From contig JBQCHG010000048.1 of the NCBI GenBank assembly GCA_051954935.1, positions 39,205-103,204 of the forward strand: 64,000 nt of DNA, given 5' to 3'. Below, piece after piece: positions 16,421 to 25,827 of this stretch. A program made the translations under genes and the position numbers. The notes under the pieces were generated by a model that saw nothing but the letters and a program-made list of their open reading frames with translations, made no database searches and had not been told where the DNA came from. The stretch comes from 66-474 sp051954935. GTDB taxonomy: Bacteria; Pseudomonadota; Gammaproteobacteria; Xanthomonadales; Rhodanobacteraceae. Position 1 is the first letter of the stretch. Each line of letters opens with the position of its first letter.

Positions 16421-17660
16421 CGGCGAGCTCCCGATAAAGCGCGAGATACGCATCGGCCATTTTCTGCAGCGGGTGCCTTGCGCATACGCGCGCGCGCGCC
16501 GCCATGCCCAACCGCGCGCGCCGCGCGACGTCGGGCAGCAACTCCAGCAAGGCTCGCGCGAGCGCGGGCGGATTCAGCGGCTGCACCAGCACGCCGCAAT
16601 CGGCATCCACCAGTTCCGGGTTGCCGCCCACATCCGTGGCCACCACCGGCAATCCGCAGGCCTGCGCTTCCAGGATCGCGTTGGACATCCCTTCGCTCTT
16701 GGAAGCCAGTGCGAATACATCCAGTGCCGGCAGGACATTCGCGACATCGAGGCGTTCGCCGGCCAGACGCACCGCGCCCGACAATCCGAGCGCGGCGATG
16801 CGGGTTTCGATCGCGCCGCGCAGGCGGCCGTCGCCCAGCAGCAACAGGCGCGCCTGCGGCAGCTCGGCGTACACGCGCGCGAAGGCGTCGATCAGATCTG
16901 CATGCCGCTTGACCGGGTTGAAGTTCGCCACGCAGCCGATCAGCAGTTCGTGACTCGCGTAACCCAGCGACTCGCGCATGCGCGCGCGCCGGCCTGCATC
17001 CGCGGGTGCATAACGCCGGGTGTCCACGCCATTGGGAATGCATACGAGTCGCGATGCACGCTCGCGCGGCAGCGAATCCAGGATGGCCTGGCTCGGTGCC
17101 ACGACGCAGTCGAAGCGGCGGTCCAGCCATCGCATGAGCGACCGTACCCGGCTCGATTTCAGGAATCCCATGTCGCGCCGGCTCGACAGCCGACGCGCCC
17201 TGCCCGGAAGCAGCGCGTTGATCAGATCGGCACTTTCGTGCTGCGAGTGCACGATGTCGTAATGATTGCGTCGGACCAGTTGGTACGCACGGACAATGGC
17301 CGCGAGCAGCCGGATCCGGCTTTCGCCGATCGGCTCGTGCGACAGCCTCACATGTGGCGCGTCAAATGTCCCGAACGCGTCCGCCGGCGGTGCGGCGAGC
17401 TGCAGCACGTCCACCCTGAAGGAATCGGCCGGCAGTCGCTCCAGCAGGTTGCGCAGGAAGCGCTCACTGCCCCCGGACGTGAGCAATGCGGTATCGGTGA
17501 TGATCAGGATCCGCAGGCGCTTCGCGAGGCGACGGGAAGCGCTGCTCCGCTCGGCGCGAGGACCGGCCGCGGTACGGGGGCGCCTCCTGGGTACCGCGGC
17601 CGCTTCTGCGACTCCGCTCCCGGGGTCTCTCGAACCACTCACTGACTGCGCTCCATCCAT
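16410..17660 (-). CDS. GT4-family glycosyltransferase
   Basis: The product is up to 416 residues. The conserved domain begins at RLRILIITDTALLTSGGSERF, cut by about 48 Arg/Ala-rich residues of doubtful reality, so the true start may be an internal GTG or CTG rather than ATG at 17660; no good Shine-Dalgarno is seen upstream of 17660. The donor half carries ARLLLLGDGRLRGAI and SKSEGMSNAILEAQACGLPVVATDVGG, split here between the E-rich loop and helix, both diagnostic of GT4. It overlaps the next glycosyltransferase gene. An 89-base gap separates it from the upstream barrel gene. Confidence 0.85.
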   Translation of the reverse strand: MDGAQSVSGSRDPGSGVAEAAAVPRRRPRTAAGPRAERSSASRRLAKRLRILIITDTALLTSGGSERFLRNLLERLPADSFRVDVLQLAAPPADAFGTFDAPHVRLSHEPIGESRIRLLAAIVRAYQLVRRNHYDIVHSQHESADLINALLPGRARRLSSRRDMGFLKSSRVRSLMRWLDRRFDCVVAPSQAILDSLPRERASRLVCIPNGVDTRRYAPADAGRRARMRESLGYASHELLIGCVANFNPVKRHADLIDAFARVYAELPQARLLLLGDGRLRGAIETRIAALGLSGAVRLAGERLDVANVLPALDVFALASKSEGMSNAILEAQACGLPVVATDVGGNPELVDADCGVLVQPLNPPALARALLELLPDVARRARLGMAARARVCARHPLQKMADAYLALYRELADAR

Positions 17661-17749
17661 GGACGTCGCCGAGTTTCAAGAGGCGCGCTATCCCGCCCCG
17701 TACCGACAAGGTACTTTCTGGAAAGTGATCTGCACGTGCATGCCGGACC

Positions 17750-19261
17750 TCAGCGCTTGTACGCCAGCACGAAGAACGCCACGTTGTCGGTATAGCTCAG
17801 GCCGGGTTCCGTGCTGTTGAGGTGACGATGGGTGAGCTCTGCGCGCCAGCTCCAGTGCGGAGTGAGCTGATCCGTGAGGCTCGGCCCGAAGTCGTACCTG
17901 TTGTCGCGGCGGTCCAGATTGGTGAAACGGGTGCGCGCCGCGCCCGCACGGAAATCGAGTGTCATCACTGGCGACAGCCGCCAACTCACGTCCAGCCCGG
18001 CGCCCCGTTCGTTTTGGTTGAGCGTGGTGTCGCCGAGATAACTGACACGGCGATAGTACGGGGCCACCGAGACGTGCAGCCGATCGCCCGCCCAGGTGTA
18101 GTTGGCATCCAGCATGCGCTCGCGATAGACATCCGGCGTGACCACGGAATTGCCCACGCCCAGGTCGCCTGCGGCCATATCCCTGAACGCGATCAGCTGA
18201 TCGGGATACAGGAGCATGTCCGCCGCCGCATCCGTCGTCTGACGCGCACCGCCGATGCTGAATGAGTTGTGCAGATCCACCTGCCAATCCACGTGCACGC
18301 GCGCCAGCACGTCGTTCTCATCGGGGATGAGCCCCTGGAAGCTGTAGCGCGACCCGCCCAGTGTCAGGTCCACCGTCACCTTGTTGAGCAGCTTGCTGAT
18401 GTAGTGGAGATACGCATCGTAATGGTCGTAGCCATTGCCGATCGCGCCGACGACGAGATCCGGATGCTGCAGATGCACGTGTTCGGCTTCGAAATTGGCG
18501 GAAACCTGATCGGTCGCATTGAGGTCGTCGATGACCCGGAACGCGCCCATCCCGCGCTGCGTATCGAAGCCTTTCGTCTGCGAGGCGAGCGTATCGATGT
18601 AGTGTGCCTCGAGCTGCCCGTGCCAGGTGCCGCCCACGCCAAAGCTCAGCACCGGACCGATCGAGAGCACGTTGACCTGCTGGAAGTTGCCCGGCCCGTT
18701 GTTGGCAAGGATGTTCACCGGCTGCACGGTGCTGGTATCCACCACCGACAAGGCCAGCCGCTGCGGCACGATATCCCAGTTCAAGGTCCCGGCGAGTGCA
18801 CCGCGCAGCTCGTTGTCGAAGTCGCCTTCCAGATAGTCGATGTATTCGATCTCGCCGATTGCGTGCGCCTGCAGCGTCGTGCCGTTCTGGTCGTAGCTGA
18901 AGGTGGCGCGCGGAACCAGCAGGGTCTGGCTGATCGCGTTGTCCTCGCTGCGATTGATGTTGGTATCGTGCTCGACGCCGGCTTCCACCGTCCAGTCGAA
19001 CAGCGGAATGTTTGCCGGCGGTATTTCCGGAACGTTGGGCGGCCCGATCGGTTCGATCCCTTGGTCCTGATCCTGACCCTGATTGGGTGGCGTGGCGGTC
19101 TGCTGCGGCGCCTGCTGCGGCAACAAGGGCGTGACGCCCTGGTCCGCGTTCTGCTGGGTCGTGTTCTGTGCCTGATCCGCTTGTGGTGCCGCTACCGCGT
19201 AACCTGTGGCGCCCATTAATGCGAGCGCGACGCAACGTGCAAGCAGGGTTGGTGCTGGCAT
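17750..19261 (-). CDS. outer-membrane beta-barrel protein of the EPS export locus
   Basis: The 503-residue protein has a signal peptide ending AVAA. A Gln/Pro-rich spacer follows (about residues 25-80), then alternating amphipathic strands starting at FDWTVEAGVEHDTNINRSED. It closes with FFVLAYKR. The overall pattern and the HDTNINRS opening recall the outer-membrane proteins associated with PEP-CTERM/XrtA-type EPS loci (TIGR03016-like, from memory). ATG at 19261 has GGAAGGGG upstream, while the frame remains open 50 codons further. It lies 46 bases downstream of the P-loop protein gene. It probably works with the Wza-like lipoprotein in polymer passage or anchoring, which is inferred. Confidence 0.78.
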   Translation of the reverse strand: MPAPTLLARCVALALMGATGYAVAAPQADQAQNTTQQNADQGVTPLLPQQAPQQTATPPNQGQDQDQGIEPIGPPNVPEIPPANIPLFDWTVEAGVEHDTNINRSEDNAISQTLLVPRATFSYDQNGTTLQAHAIGEIEYIDYLEGDFDNELRGALAGTLNWDIVPQRLALSVVDTSTVQPVNILANNGPGNFQQVNVLSIGPVLSFGVGGTWHGQLEAHYIDTLASQTKGFDTQRGMGAFRVIDDLNATDQVSANFEAEHVHLQHPDLVVGAIGNGYDHYDAYLHYISKLLNKVTVDLTLGGSRYSFQGLIPDENDVLARVHVDWQVDLHNSFSIGGARQTTDAAADMLLYPDQLIAFRDMAAGDLGVGNSVVTPDVYRERMLDANYTWAGDRLHVSVAPYYRRVSYLGDTTLNQNERGAGLDVSWRLSPVMTLDFRAGAARTRFTNLDRRDNRYDFGPSLTDQLTPHWSWRAELTHRHLNSTEPGLSYTDNVAFFVLAYKR

Positions 19262-19307
19262 AGGTGCCCCCTTCCTGGTGGATGCGAAAAGCTGCGGGTA
19301 GAACCTC

Positions 19308-20060
19308 TCAAGCCTCGTTGAAGACCAGCCCGGCCAGCTTGTTCGGGTCGAAACCGGCCACGGCATGGTTGATCGTGGCAGGAGTATCGCGCCCGTAGCC
19401 CGCGACCACAACTACATAATCGGCGAGATCCGACAGGATCCTCGCATCCGGCCCGCCCTTGATCGGCGGCCCGTCCAGGAAAAGATAGCGATCCGGATAC
19501 CGGCAGCGCAGCGAATCCAGCACCGCCCGCATGCGGAACGAGGAGAAGAATTCACCCTGCGCCTCGCGCGTCTTGCCGGCCGGAATCAGCCGCAGCCGCG
19601 GAATGCCGGTGTGATAGACGATCGGCTTGATGCCCGTCGCCGGGTGCTCGAGGTAGTCCACCAGCCCACCGGAATCGGGCTCCACCTCCAGCGCGCGGTC
19701 CTGGGTTGGATTGCGCAGGTTGCAATCCACCAGCAGGGCGGTGCGTGCTTCGTCGAAGGCAAAGGCCAGCGCGAGATTGCGCGCCACGAAGCTGCCGCCG
19801 GAGCCGGCGCTGACCGGCACGACCAGCGTGGTGAAGTTCTGGCCGTCGCTCAGGTCCAGCAGGCGCGTCCGCACCTCGCGGAAGGCGTCCGCCATTTCCC
19901 GTGAAGCGCCATCGGCCTGGATCAGGCGTCGCGCATGCAATTGATACGGCGTGAGCGAGCCGGTCTCCTGCATGAGTGCGATGGAGTGACCACTGGCGCG
20001 CTCGGGCGCGTCGGCGACGAGTTCGTGCTCTTGCACGCGATTGGCGATTTCTGCGTTCAT
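19308..20060 (-). CDS. BY-kinase-like P-loop protein with degenerate Walker A motif
   Basis: The product is about 250 residues, related to CpsD/CapB/Wzc cytoplasmic kinase domains. Walker A is replaced by VPVSAGSGGSFVARN (residues 81-95): Gly89 occupies the place of the nucleotide-binding lysine. Walker A' (ALLVDCNLRNP, D112) and Walker B (YLFLDGPP, D196) are preserved. There is no C-terminal tyrosine cluster; the protein ends GLVFNEA. It may therefore be a pseudokinase or regulatory partner of the chain-length protein. ATG at 20060 overlaps the previous stop as ATGA; ATG at 20072 is an alternative giving four more residues. Confidence 0.8.
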   Translation of the reverse strand: MNAEIANRVQEHELVADAPERASGHSIALMQETGSLTPYQLHARRLIQADGASREMADAFREVRTRLLDLSDGQNFTTLVVPVSAGSGGSFVARNLALAFAFDEARTALLVDCNLRNPTQDRALEVEPDSGGLVDYLEHPATGIKPIVYHTGIPRLRLIPAGKTREAQGEFFSSFRMRAVLDSLRCRYPDRYLFLDGPPIKGGPDARILSDLADYVVVVAGYGRDTPATINHAVAGFDPNKLAGLVFNEA

Positions 20061-21616
20061 GTGGTCATCCATGTCCGAATGATGAAGAGTGCGAGGTAGC
20101 AGGCCGCCACTCCCGCGGCAATCAGCACGATCAGCAGATTGCGCCGGTGCCGGTGGCGATCGTCCTCGGGCGTCTGGAAGTGCGGGATCGTTGCCAGTAC
20201 CGGCAGCCCGGTGCTGTACTCGAGCAGCTCGCGGCTGCGCACGCGCGGGTCATAGCGCGAGACGCCGAACAGCAGTCCGATCGGGATCAGCGCGGCGAGC
20301 GCGATCCCCGCGGCCGCAAAGTGCGCCAGCCGCAGCCCCGAGGGCACCAGCGGTATCATCGCCGGATCCTGGATCTGGAAAGTCAGGCCGCGACGCTCCT
20401 TGTCGAGCTCCATCGAGACGCGCGCCTGCTCGCGTCGCTTCAGCAGGTCCTGATAGATCTGCTGGTTGATGTTGTAGTCCGACGTGAGCGCGGCCATTTC
20501 ATCGGCAGTCGCCGCCACGCGTTTGCTGCGCTCCAGCTCCTGCTTCAGTTGCGTGGAGCTGGCGGCCAGCCGCGCTTCAGCGGCCGCGAGGTCGCCGCGC
20601 ACATCGGCGCGCTTGGTCGTCAGGTCTTGGTAGACCGGGTTGAACGCCACCACGTTGTCGATCGGGGTGCCTGCGACCTGGGAGGCGGCCTTCTGCGTCT
20701 CGGCCTGCTTCATCTGCTGGCGCAGGTCGTCGATCTGGTGACGCGTGCGGATCACGTCCGGATAGCTGTCGGTGTAAGTCAACTTGAGCTGGGCCAGTTT
20801 CGCCTGCAGCTGCGCGATCTGCGCTCCGTAGACGCCTTCCCGCGTCTGCGCCACCGCAATCTCGGACTGCCCGGACAACTGCCCGCCGAGCGTGGCGCTC
20901 TTGGAGCCCAGTTCGGCGATGTCGATGCGCGCGGCCTCCATCTCCTGGCGCAGCTGCGCGATGCGCGTATTGGTATCCACCTGGTTGCCGGGCGCCGCGT
21001 CGGCATGCGTTTCCAGGAAATTCTTCAGCTTCTCGCCGGAAGCGGTCAGCTTTTTCGCGTACGCGAGCACCTGGCTGTTCATGAATTCGTAGGCGCTGGT
21101 GCTTTCCTTCTGCTTGGACGCCAGGCTCGCCTCGATGAAGAGGTGCGTCATGTCGCGCGTCACGTTGTAGCTGCGCACCGGGTCGGTGTCGGCGTAGGAG
21201 ATCTGCAGCAGGTCCGGGCGCGGCGAGGTGATCGTGGTGCTGTCCTGGATCTGCTTGATCAGGTCCTCCTGCTCCAGCGGCGAGGGGTGGTTCTTCATCC
21301 AGCCGCCGTCCACCAGGATCTTGTTCATGATGCTGCGGCTGAAGATCACTTCCTGGGCGATGCCGGCGCGATCAGCCACCTCGGTCGGTGCGGCCAGGCC
21401 TTCGGTCAACGGCTTGATGATGTTGTTTTCCTGCACCAGGATCGTGGTGGTGGCCTCGTATTTCTTCGGCCAGAGCAGGCCCAGAACGAGCGCCAGCAGC
21501 GCGATCGCTGCGAACAGGATGCCCAGCGCCAGCCGGCGCCGTTTCGCCTCTTTCGCCATCGTCCCGCCCACGAGCCAGAAGCTGTACGCGTTGGCGGGGA
21601 TCAGTTCGTTTGCCAT
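20057..21616 (-). CDS. polysaccharide chain-length determinant (Wzz/GNVR-type)
   Basis: The 519-residue protein has a short cytoplasmic N-terminus, TM1 at about residues 30-49, and a large periplasmic region rich in coiled coil (about 180-400). A TM helix follows at about 430-453, and a final hydrophobic helix lies at 493-516. The opening YEATTTILVQEN and later strand-helix layout match Wzz/GumC-like copolymerases; the long coiled coil resembles the PEP-CTERM-locus subtype. AAGGA precedes ATG at 21616. The extra C-terminal helix places the tail after TM2 back across the membrane. It controls chain length and should partner the P-loop protein encoded just downstream. Confidence 0.87.
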   Translation of the reverse strand: MANELIPANAYSFWLVGGTMAKEAKRRRLALGILFAAIALLALVLGLLWPKKYEATTTILVQENNIIKPLTEGLAAPTEVADRAGIAQEVIFSRSIMNKILVDGGWMKNHPSPLEQEDLIKQIQDSTTITSPRPDLLQISYADTDPVRSYNVTRDMTHLFIEASLASKQKESTSAYEFMNSQVLAYAKKLTASGEKLKNFLETHADAAPGNQVDTNTRIAQLRQEMEAARIDIAELGSKSATLGGQLSGQSEIAVAQTREGVYGAQIAQLQAKLAQLKLTYTDSYPDVIRTRHQIDDLRQQMKQAETQKAASQVAGTPIDNVVAFNPVYQDLTTKRADVRGDLAAAEARLAASSTQLKQELERSKRVAATADEMAALTSDYNINQQIYQDLLKRREQARVSMELDKERRGLTFQIQDPAMIPLVPSGLRLAHFAAAGIALAALIPIGLLFGVSRYDPRVRSRELLEYSTGLPVLATIPHFQTPEDDRHRHRRNLLIVLIAAGVAACYLALFIIRTWMTT

Positions 21617-21730
21617 GGTCTTCTTCCTTGAAGCTGAAAGCAGCCGTTCCTCGGCCGCGTGTTCCGCGCATCGGCGCGTTCCCGAACGGTGGATGGACGC
21701 CCGGCGGCAAGCGCCGGGCGCCGCTGGTCA

Positions 21731-22348
21731 TCAAAACGCCTTGGTCGGAACCGTGATCACATCGCCCGGCTGCACCGGATAATTGGTGGACAGGTCGCCG
21801 CGATCGAGTACCTTGTCGAGCCGCACGTTGTAGGCCTTGGTGCCGCCGCTCGCCATCTTGCGATACAGCTCGGTGTCATCCGCTGCGGCAAACTCGTTGG
21901 TGCCGCCGGCCGCCAGTACCGCATCCAGCACGGTCATGCCCTGGCGATAGGGGATCGAAACCGGCTGGTGCACCGCTCCGGTCACGCGTACGCGGGAGAG
22001 ATACTCATGGCTGCGCAACTGGGTAAGGATCACCGCCACCTGCGGGTCGCGGACATACTTGCCGAGCTTGTCCTGGATCTCGTCGGCGACTTCTTCCGGC
22101 GTCTTGCCGCCGGCCTGCACGTCGCCGATCAGCGGCACGGTGATCTTGCCGTCGGGGCGCACCGGCACGCTCACGCTCAGATCGGGGTTCTGCCAGACGG
22201 TGACCTGCAACTGGTCGTCAACGCCGATCAGGTAATTCTTCACCGCCTGTGCGTCGGGGTTGTAGGGCGGCGCCTGATTGGAACCGGAAGTCGTGGCGCA
22301 GGCCGCAAGCAGCAGTACCGCGCTAACCATCGCAACGAAACGGAACAT
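21731..22348 (-). CDS. polysaccharide export lipoprotein (Wza/GumB family)
   Basis: The 205-residue lipoprotein precursor has lipobox LLLAAC with acceptor Cys17. A poly-export domain (about residues 35-110, GVDDQLQVTVWQNPDLS) and an SLBB-type beta-grasp (VTGAVHQPVSIPYRQGMTVL) follow. It is short, as in single-SLBB GumB/EpsE-type proteins rather than full-length E. coli Wza. AAGGAGG is ideally placed before ATG at 22348; an earlier ATG at 22381 would bury the signal. It should form the outer-membrane or periplasmic exit channel. It is the first gene of the long minus-strand EPS operon. Confidence 0.9.
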   Translation of the reverse strand: MFRFVAMVSAVLLLAACATTSGSNQAPPYNPDAQAVKNYLIGVDDQLQVTVWQNPDLSVSVPVRPDGKITVPLIGDVQAGGKTPEEVADEIQDKLGKYVRDPQVAVILTQLRSHEYLSRVRVTGAVHQPVSIPYRQGMTVLDAVLAAGGTNEFAAADDTELYRKMASGGTKAYNVRLDKVLDRGDLSTNYPVQPGDVITVPTKAF

Positions 22349-22653
22349 GGTGAGCCTCCTTGCCTTGGCGGAACGAGCCAACCCTGGCTCGCGAAAATTG
22401 CCGATGCCGGAGCTCGAGACGATCTACTCCGGAATGAAAATCGAACACCAGCTTTGCGCTATTTGTACTACTTGCGCGTGCACGCGACGTGAACTCCGGA
22501 CAGCTCGGTCCGGGCGCGGACGACTTCGCCGCGACGGGAAGCGCAGCCACTGCTTCCAGCTTGGGCTGCGCACGCCATGGATCACTTTGGATCACGCAAG
22601 CGCGCGGCAGCCCGGCAATCGATCGCCTGGAGAAAGCCACCGGCGCAAGCCGC
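22349..22653. other. 305-base gap upstream of the EPS operon
   Basis: No gene is supported here. It separates the epimerase gene (stop at 22654) from the export lipoprotein start and must contain the promoter of the minus-strand EPS operon. The section around 22425-22480 is relatively AT-rich (for example gaatgaaaatcgaac). I found no sigma-54 -24/-12 pair or strong palindrome. Confidence 0.45.
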
Positions 22654-23661
22654 TCAAACCTTGTAGAAATCGCGATACCACGCGACAAACCGACGCACGC
22701 CTTCTTCCACCGGCGTGGAGGGCGAATAGCCGGTATCGCGCGTGAGCTCCGCAACATCCGCATACGTGTCCGGCACGTCGCCGGGCTGCAGCGGTAGCAG
22801 AATTTTTTCCGCCTTGCGGCCGAGCGCGTCCTCAAGCACTTCGATGTAGCGCGACAACTGCACCGGTCGGTGATTGCCGATGTTGTACACGCGGTACGGT
22901 GCGCCGGAGGTTTCGGGCGTGGGATGCAGCGGATCGAAATCCGGGTCGCCCTGCGGCACGCGGTCGAGCACGCGGATCACTCCCTCCACGATGTCGTCCA
23001 CGTAGGTGAAGTCGCGCGTGTGGTGCCCGTTGTTGAACACCGGAATCGGTTCGCCGCCGAGGATCTTTCGCGTGAACAGGAACAGCGCCATGTCCGGGCG
23101 GCCCCATGGTCCGTACACGGTGAAGAAGCGCAAGCCGGTCGTCGGCAACGCGTACAGATGGCTGTAGGTGTGAGCCATCAGTTCGTTGGCCTTCTTGGTC
23201 GCGGCGTACAGGCTCACCGGGTGGTCCACTTCGTCGCGCACCGAGAACGGCAGCTTCTTGTTGGCGCCGTACACCGAACTGGAGGATGCGTAGACCAGGT
23301 GCTCGATGCCGTTGTGGCGGCAGGCTTCGAGGACGTTGATGAAACCGACGAGGTTCGATTCAACGTACGCGTGCGGGTTCTCGATCGAATAGCGCACGCC
23401 GGCCTGCGCGGCGAGGTTCACGACGCGTGCAGGCTTGAATTCGGCGAAGGCCCGCTCGACCGCTGCGCGATCCTCGATGCCCGCCTGCACGAACGAAAAA
23501 TTTTCCTGCGACGTCAGTCGCGCCAAGCGCGCGCGCTTGAGATTGACGTCGTAATACGGATTGAGGTTGTCGTAGCCGAGCACCGTGTCGCCGCGCGCCA
23601 GCAGGCGCTTCGACAGCGCGGCGCCGATGAAACCGGCGGCTCCCGTGACCAGTATGCGCAT
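22654..23661 (-). CDS. UDP-glucuronate 4-epimerase-type NAD-dependent epimerase
   Basis: The 335-residue extended short-chain dehydrogenase/reductase protein has the NAD-binding TGAAGFIG (G7, G10, G13), NLAAQAGVRYSI, the SSSVYG strand and active-site Tyr152/Lys156 (YAATK). The stretch THTYSHLYALPTTGLRFFTVY and the following GPWGRPDMALF, each given only in part, are hallmarks of UDP-GlcA to UDP-GalA epimerases. Start ATG at 23661 follows an AAGGGA site. It supplies a uronic-acid donor, consistent with an acidic EPS; a UDP-sugar dehydrogenase gene lies at 28261. Confidence 0.88.
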   Translation of the reverse strand: MRILVTGAAGFIGAALSKRLLARGDTVLGYDNLNPYYDVNLKRARLARLTSQENFSFVQAGIEDRAAVERAFAEFKPARVVNLAAQAGVRYSIENPHAYVESNLVGFINVLEACRHNGIEHLVYASSSSVYGANKKLPFSVRDEVDHPVSLYAATKKANELMAHTYSHLYALPTTGLRFFTVYGPWGRPDMALFLFTRKILGGEPIPVFNNGHHTRDFTYVDDIVEGVIRVLDRVPQGDPDFDPLHPTPETSGAPYRVYNIGNHRPVQLSRYIEVLEDALGRKAEKILLPLQPGDVPDTYADVAELTRDTGYSPSTPVEEGVRRFVAWYRDFYKV

Positions 23662-23822
23662 TCCCTTGTCCTTTGGTTCGGTATGAGTCGGGCTCCAGGC
23701 AGAGCACGATTCCAATAGTATGCACGCGCCGCGCGCGGGTTCGTCAGCCGGTGCCTTCCGGCACATGCCCCCGCGGTCGCACCACATGAGGATCGGCGCG
23801 AATCAGCCGGGGGAGAAGCGCG

Positions 23823-25628
23823 ATGAGGAGCAATGCGATGAGGGGCCTCAAGCTGTCCGCAGGCTTGTTGTTGTGCGCACTCGCGGCGATGTTCTCGATT
23901 GCGGCTCTTGCCGCGGACAAGGGCGACAATCGCGAAGACGTGATCGTGGACTTGCACCACATGATCCCGTTGCGCGATGGCGTGCAACTTGCGGCAACGA
24001 TCTGGCGGCCTTCGGATCAGGCGAAGCCGTTGCCGGTCGTGCTGGTGATGACGCCCTACATCACGGACGAAACCCAGGCCCGCGCGGTGAAGTTCGCCAC
24101 GCACGGCTACGTCTATGTCAGCGTCGACGTGCGCGGACGTGGTACTTCACAAGGCAGGTTCACGCCGCTCTACGGCAATGGTCCGGATGGTGCGGACGTG
24201 ATCGCCTGGCTGGCGAAGCAGCCGTGGTGTGACGGCCGCGTGGTCACGCGCGGCGGTTCCTACCGCGGCATGGATCAATGGCAGATTCTTGCCGAACATC
24301 CCGCGCACCTGGTCGCTGCCGTGCCGACCGCGGCGGTGTATCCGGGCTGGGATTATCCGCAGCCCAAAGGCATCGCCATGAGTTACACGGCGCAGTGGTT
24401 GGCGCTCACCAGTGGCCACACCGGGCAGGAAAACCTGTTCGGCGACGAAAAGTACTGGGAGTCCCGCTTCGTGGATGCCTACGAGCACAATCGGCCGTTC
24501 TATACGCTCGCCGATCTCGCGGGCACCCAACGCGCCGTATTTCTGGAGTGGCTGGATCATCCGGCCGATGACGCCTACTGGGCGGCGTACAACCCCAAAC
24601 CCGACGACTACAAGTCCATCGATGTCCCGGTCCTTACCATTACCGGCTACTTCGACGACGACCAGCGCGGTGCGCTGCGCTACTACCGGGAGTTCATGGC
24701 GAACGCCTCGACGAATGCGAAGAAGCATTTTTATCTGCTGCTGGGTCCGTGGGATCACCCCGGCACGCGTCATCCGCAACAGAAACTGGGCGGACTGACC
24801 TTCGACAAGAAATCGGTGCTGGACATCGACCAGCTCCAGATCGATTTCTTCGATTGGGTGCTGAAAGGCGGCAAGCGCCCCGGCATCCTGAGCGAGCGCG
24901 TCAATTACTACGTGATGGGCGCGCACGAATGGCGACACGCCGATTCGTTGAAGGATTTGTCCGACCACACGCTGCGGTTGTACCTGTCCTCGCCGGGCAG
25001 TGATGCGCACGACGTCTTCCACGCCGGCTTCCTGACCACCGAACAACCCGGCGAGCAGCCGGCCGACACCTTCAGGGACGACCCGCTCGCGCTGACACCG
25101 GCCGACGAACTGCTGAAGGACCAGGGCGACGATGCGCTGGTGCATTCGGCCGAGCCGTACAAGCCGGATCGCCTGATCTACGTCAGTGACCGGCTGCCGA
25201 AGGCCATTACGCTCGCCGGCGCGATGCAGTTGCTTGCGAACATCTCGCTCGACACGCCCGATGGCGATGTCGGTGCGGAAGTGGATGCGATCCTGCCGGA
25301 CGGCCGCACGCTGGTGCTGGGCCGGGACATGATGCGCGCGCGCTTCCGCCATGGCATGGCGAAGGCCGAGCCGGCAACGCCCGGCGCGATCGAGCCGTGG
25401 CGCTTCGACGGGTTCTACTTCACCGCCCGCGAACTGCCGAAGGGCACGCGCCTGCGCGTGGCGCTCGGCCCTCTGGACACGCCGGACTGGCAGAAGAACT
25501 ACAACTCCGGCGGACGCATCGGCTATGAAACCGCGAAGGATGCGCGCACCGCGACCTTCACGGTGCACCTGGATCCACGGCACCCGAGTTACCTCGAGTT
25601 GCCGCTGGCCCCGGAACCGGGAAGCTGA
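23823..25628 (+). CDS. secreted CocE/NonD-family (peptidase S15-like) hydrolase
   Basis: The 601-residue precursor has a signal peptide of about 30 residues ending AALA. An alpha/beta-hydrolase of the X-Pro dipeptidyl-peptidase/cocaine esterase family follows. The catalytic triad is visible: Ser146 in RGGSYRG, Asp278 in TGYFDDD, His312 in LGPWDHPG. The C-terminal beta-jellyroll domain starts near VNYYVMGAHEWRHA. Two in-frame ATGs (23823 and 23838) each have a purine-rich site upstream; I use the first. Natural substrate (acyl ester, beta-lactam-like or peptide) cannot be read from sequence. It is a single-gene unit. Confidence 0.88.
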   Translation: MRSNAMRGLKLSAGLLLCALAAMFSIAALAADKGDNREDVIVDLHHMIPLRDGVQLAATIWRPSDQAKPLPVVLVMTPYITDETQARAVKFATHGYVYVSVDVRGRGTSQGRFTPLYGNGPDGADVIAWLAKQPWCDGRVVTRGGSYRGMDQWQILAEHPAHLVAAVPTAAVYPGWDYPQPKGIAMSYTAQWLALTSGHTGQENLFGDEKYWESRFVDAYEHNRPFYTLADLAGTQRAVFLEWLDHPADDAYWAAYNPKPDDYKSIDVPVLTITGYFDDDQRGALRYYREFMANASTNAKKHFYLLLGPWDHPGTRHPQQKLGGLTFDKKSVLDIDQLQIDFFDWVLKGGKRPGILSERVNYYVMGAHEWRHADSLKDLSDHTLRLYLSSPGSDAHDVFHAGFLTTEQPGEQPADTFRDDPLALTPADELLKDQGDDALVHSAEPYKPDRLIYVSDRLPKAITLAGAMQLLANISLDTPDGDVGAEVDAILPDGRTLVLGRDMMRARFRHGMAKAEPATPGAIEPWRFDGFYFTARELPKGTRLRVALGPLDTPDWQKNYNSGGRIGYETAKDARTATFTVHLDPRHPSYLELPLAPEPGS

Positions 25629-25688
25629 TGAGCAGGAGCTGATGCGTACGGAAATTTCGCGGCGGCGAAGACAGTCGTTGCGAGCGGC

Positions 25689-25710
25689 CCCGGATGCTTC
25701 CCCATCCGGG
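25689..25710. terminator. possible hairpin downstream of the S15 hydrolase gene
   Basis: CCCGGATG at 25689-25696 and CATCCGGG at 25703-25710 form a perfect 8-bp stem with a 6-base loop, 60 bases after the stop codon. No U-tract follows on either strand, so factor-independent termination is uncertain. Confidence 0.35.
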
Positions 25711-25827
25711 CTGCTCGCCTGTCGTACGGGAAGCTTCCAGGATCTCGGGTAAGCCGACCAACCGGGATCGGCACGCGCACCGGTTCCCGATCGAATGGCA
25801 ACGCCCGCGCCGCTGATTCATTGCCGC

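Noticed and set aside
22349..22653. Sigma-54 promoter upstream of the EPS operon
   Set aside because: No GG-N10-GC -24/-12 pair was found on the minus strand at plausible distance.
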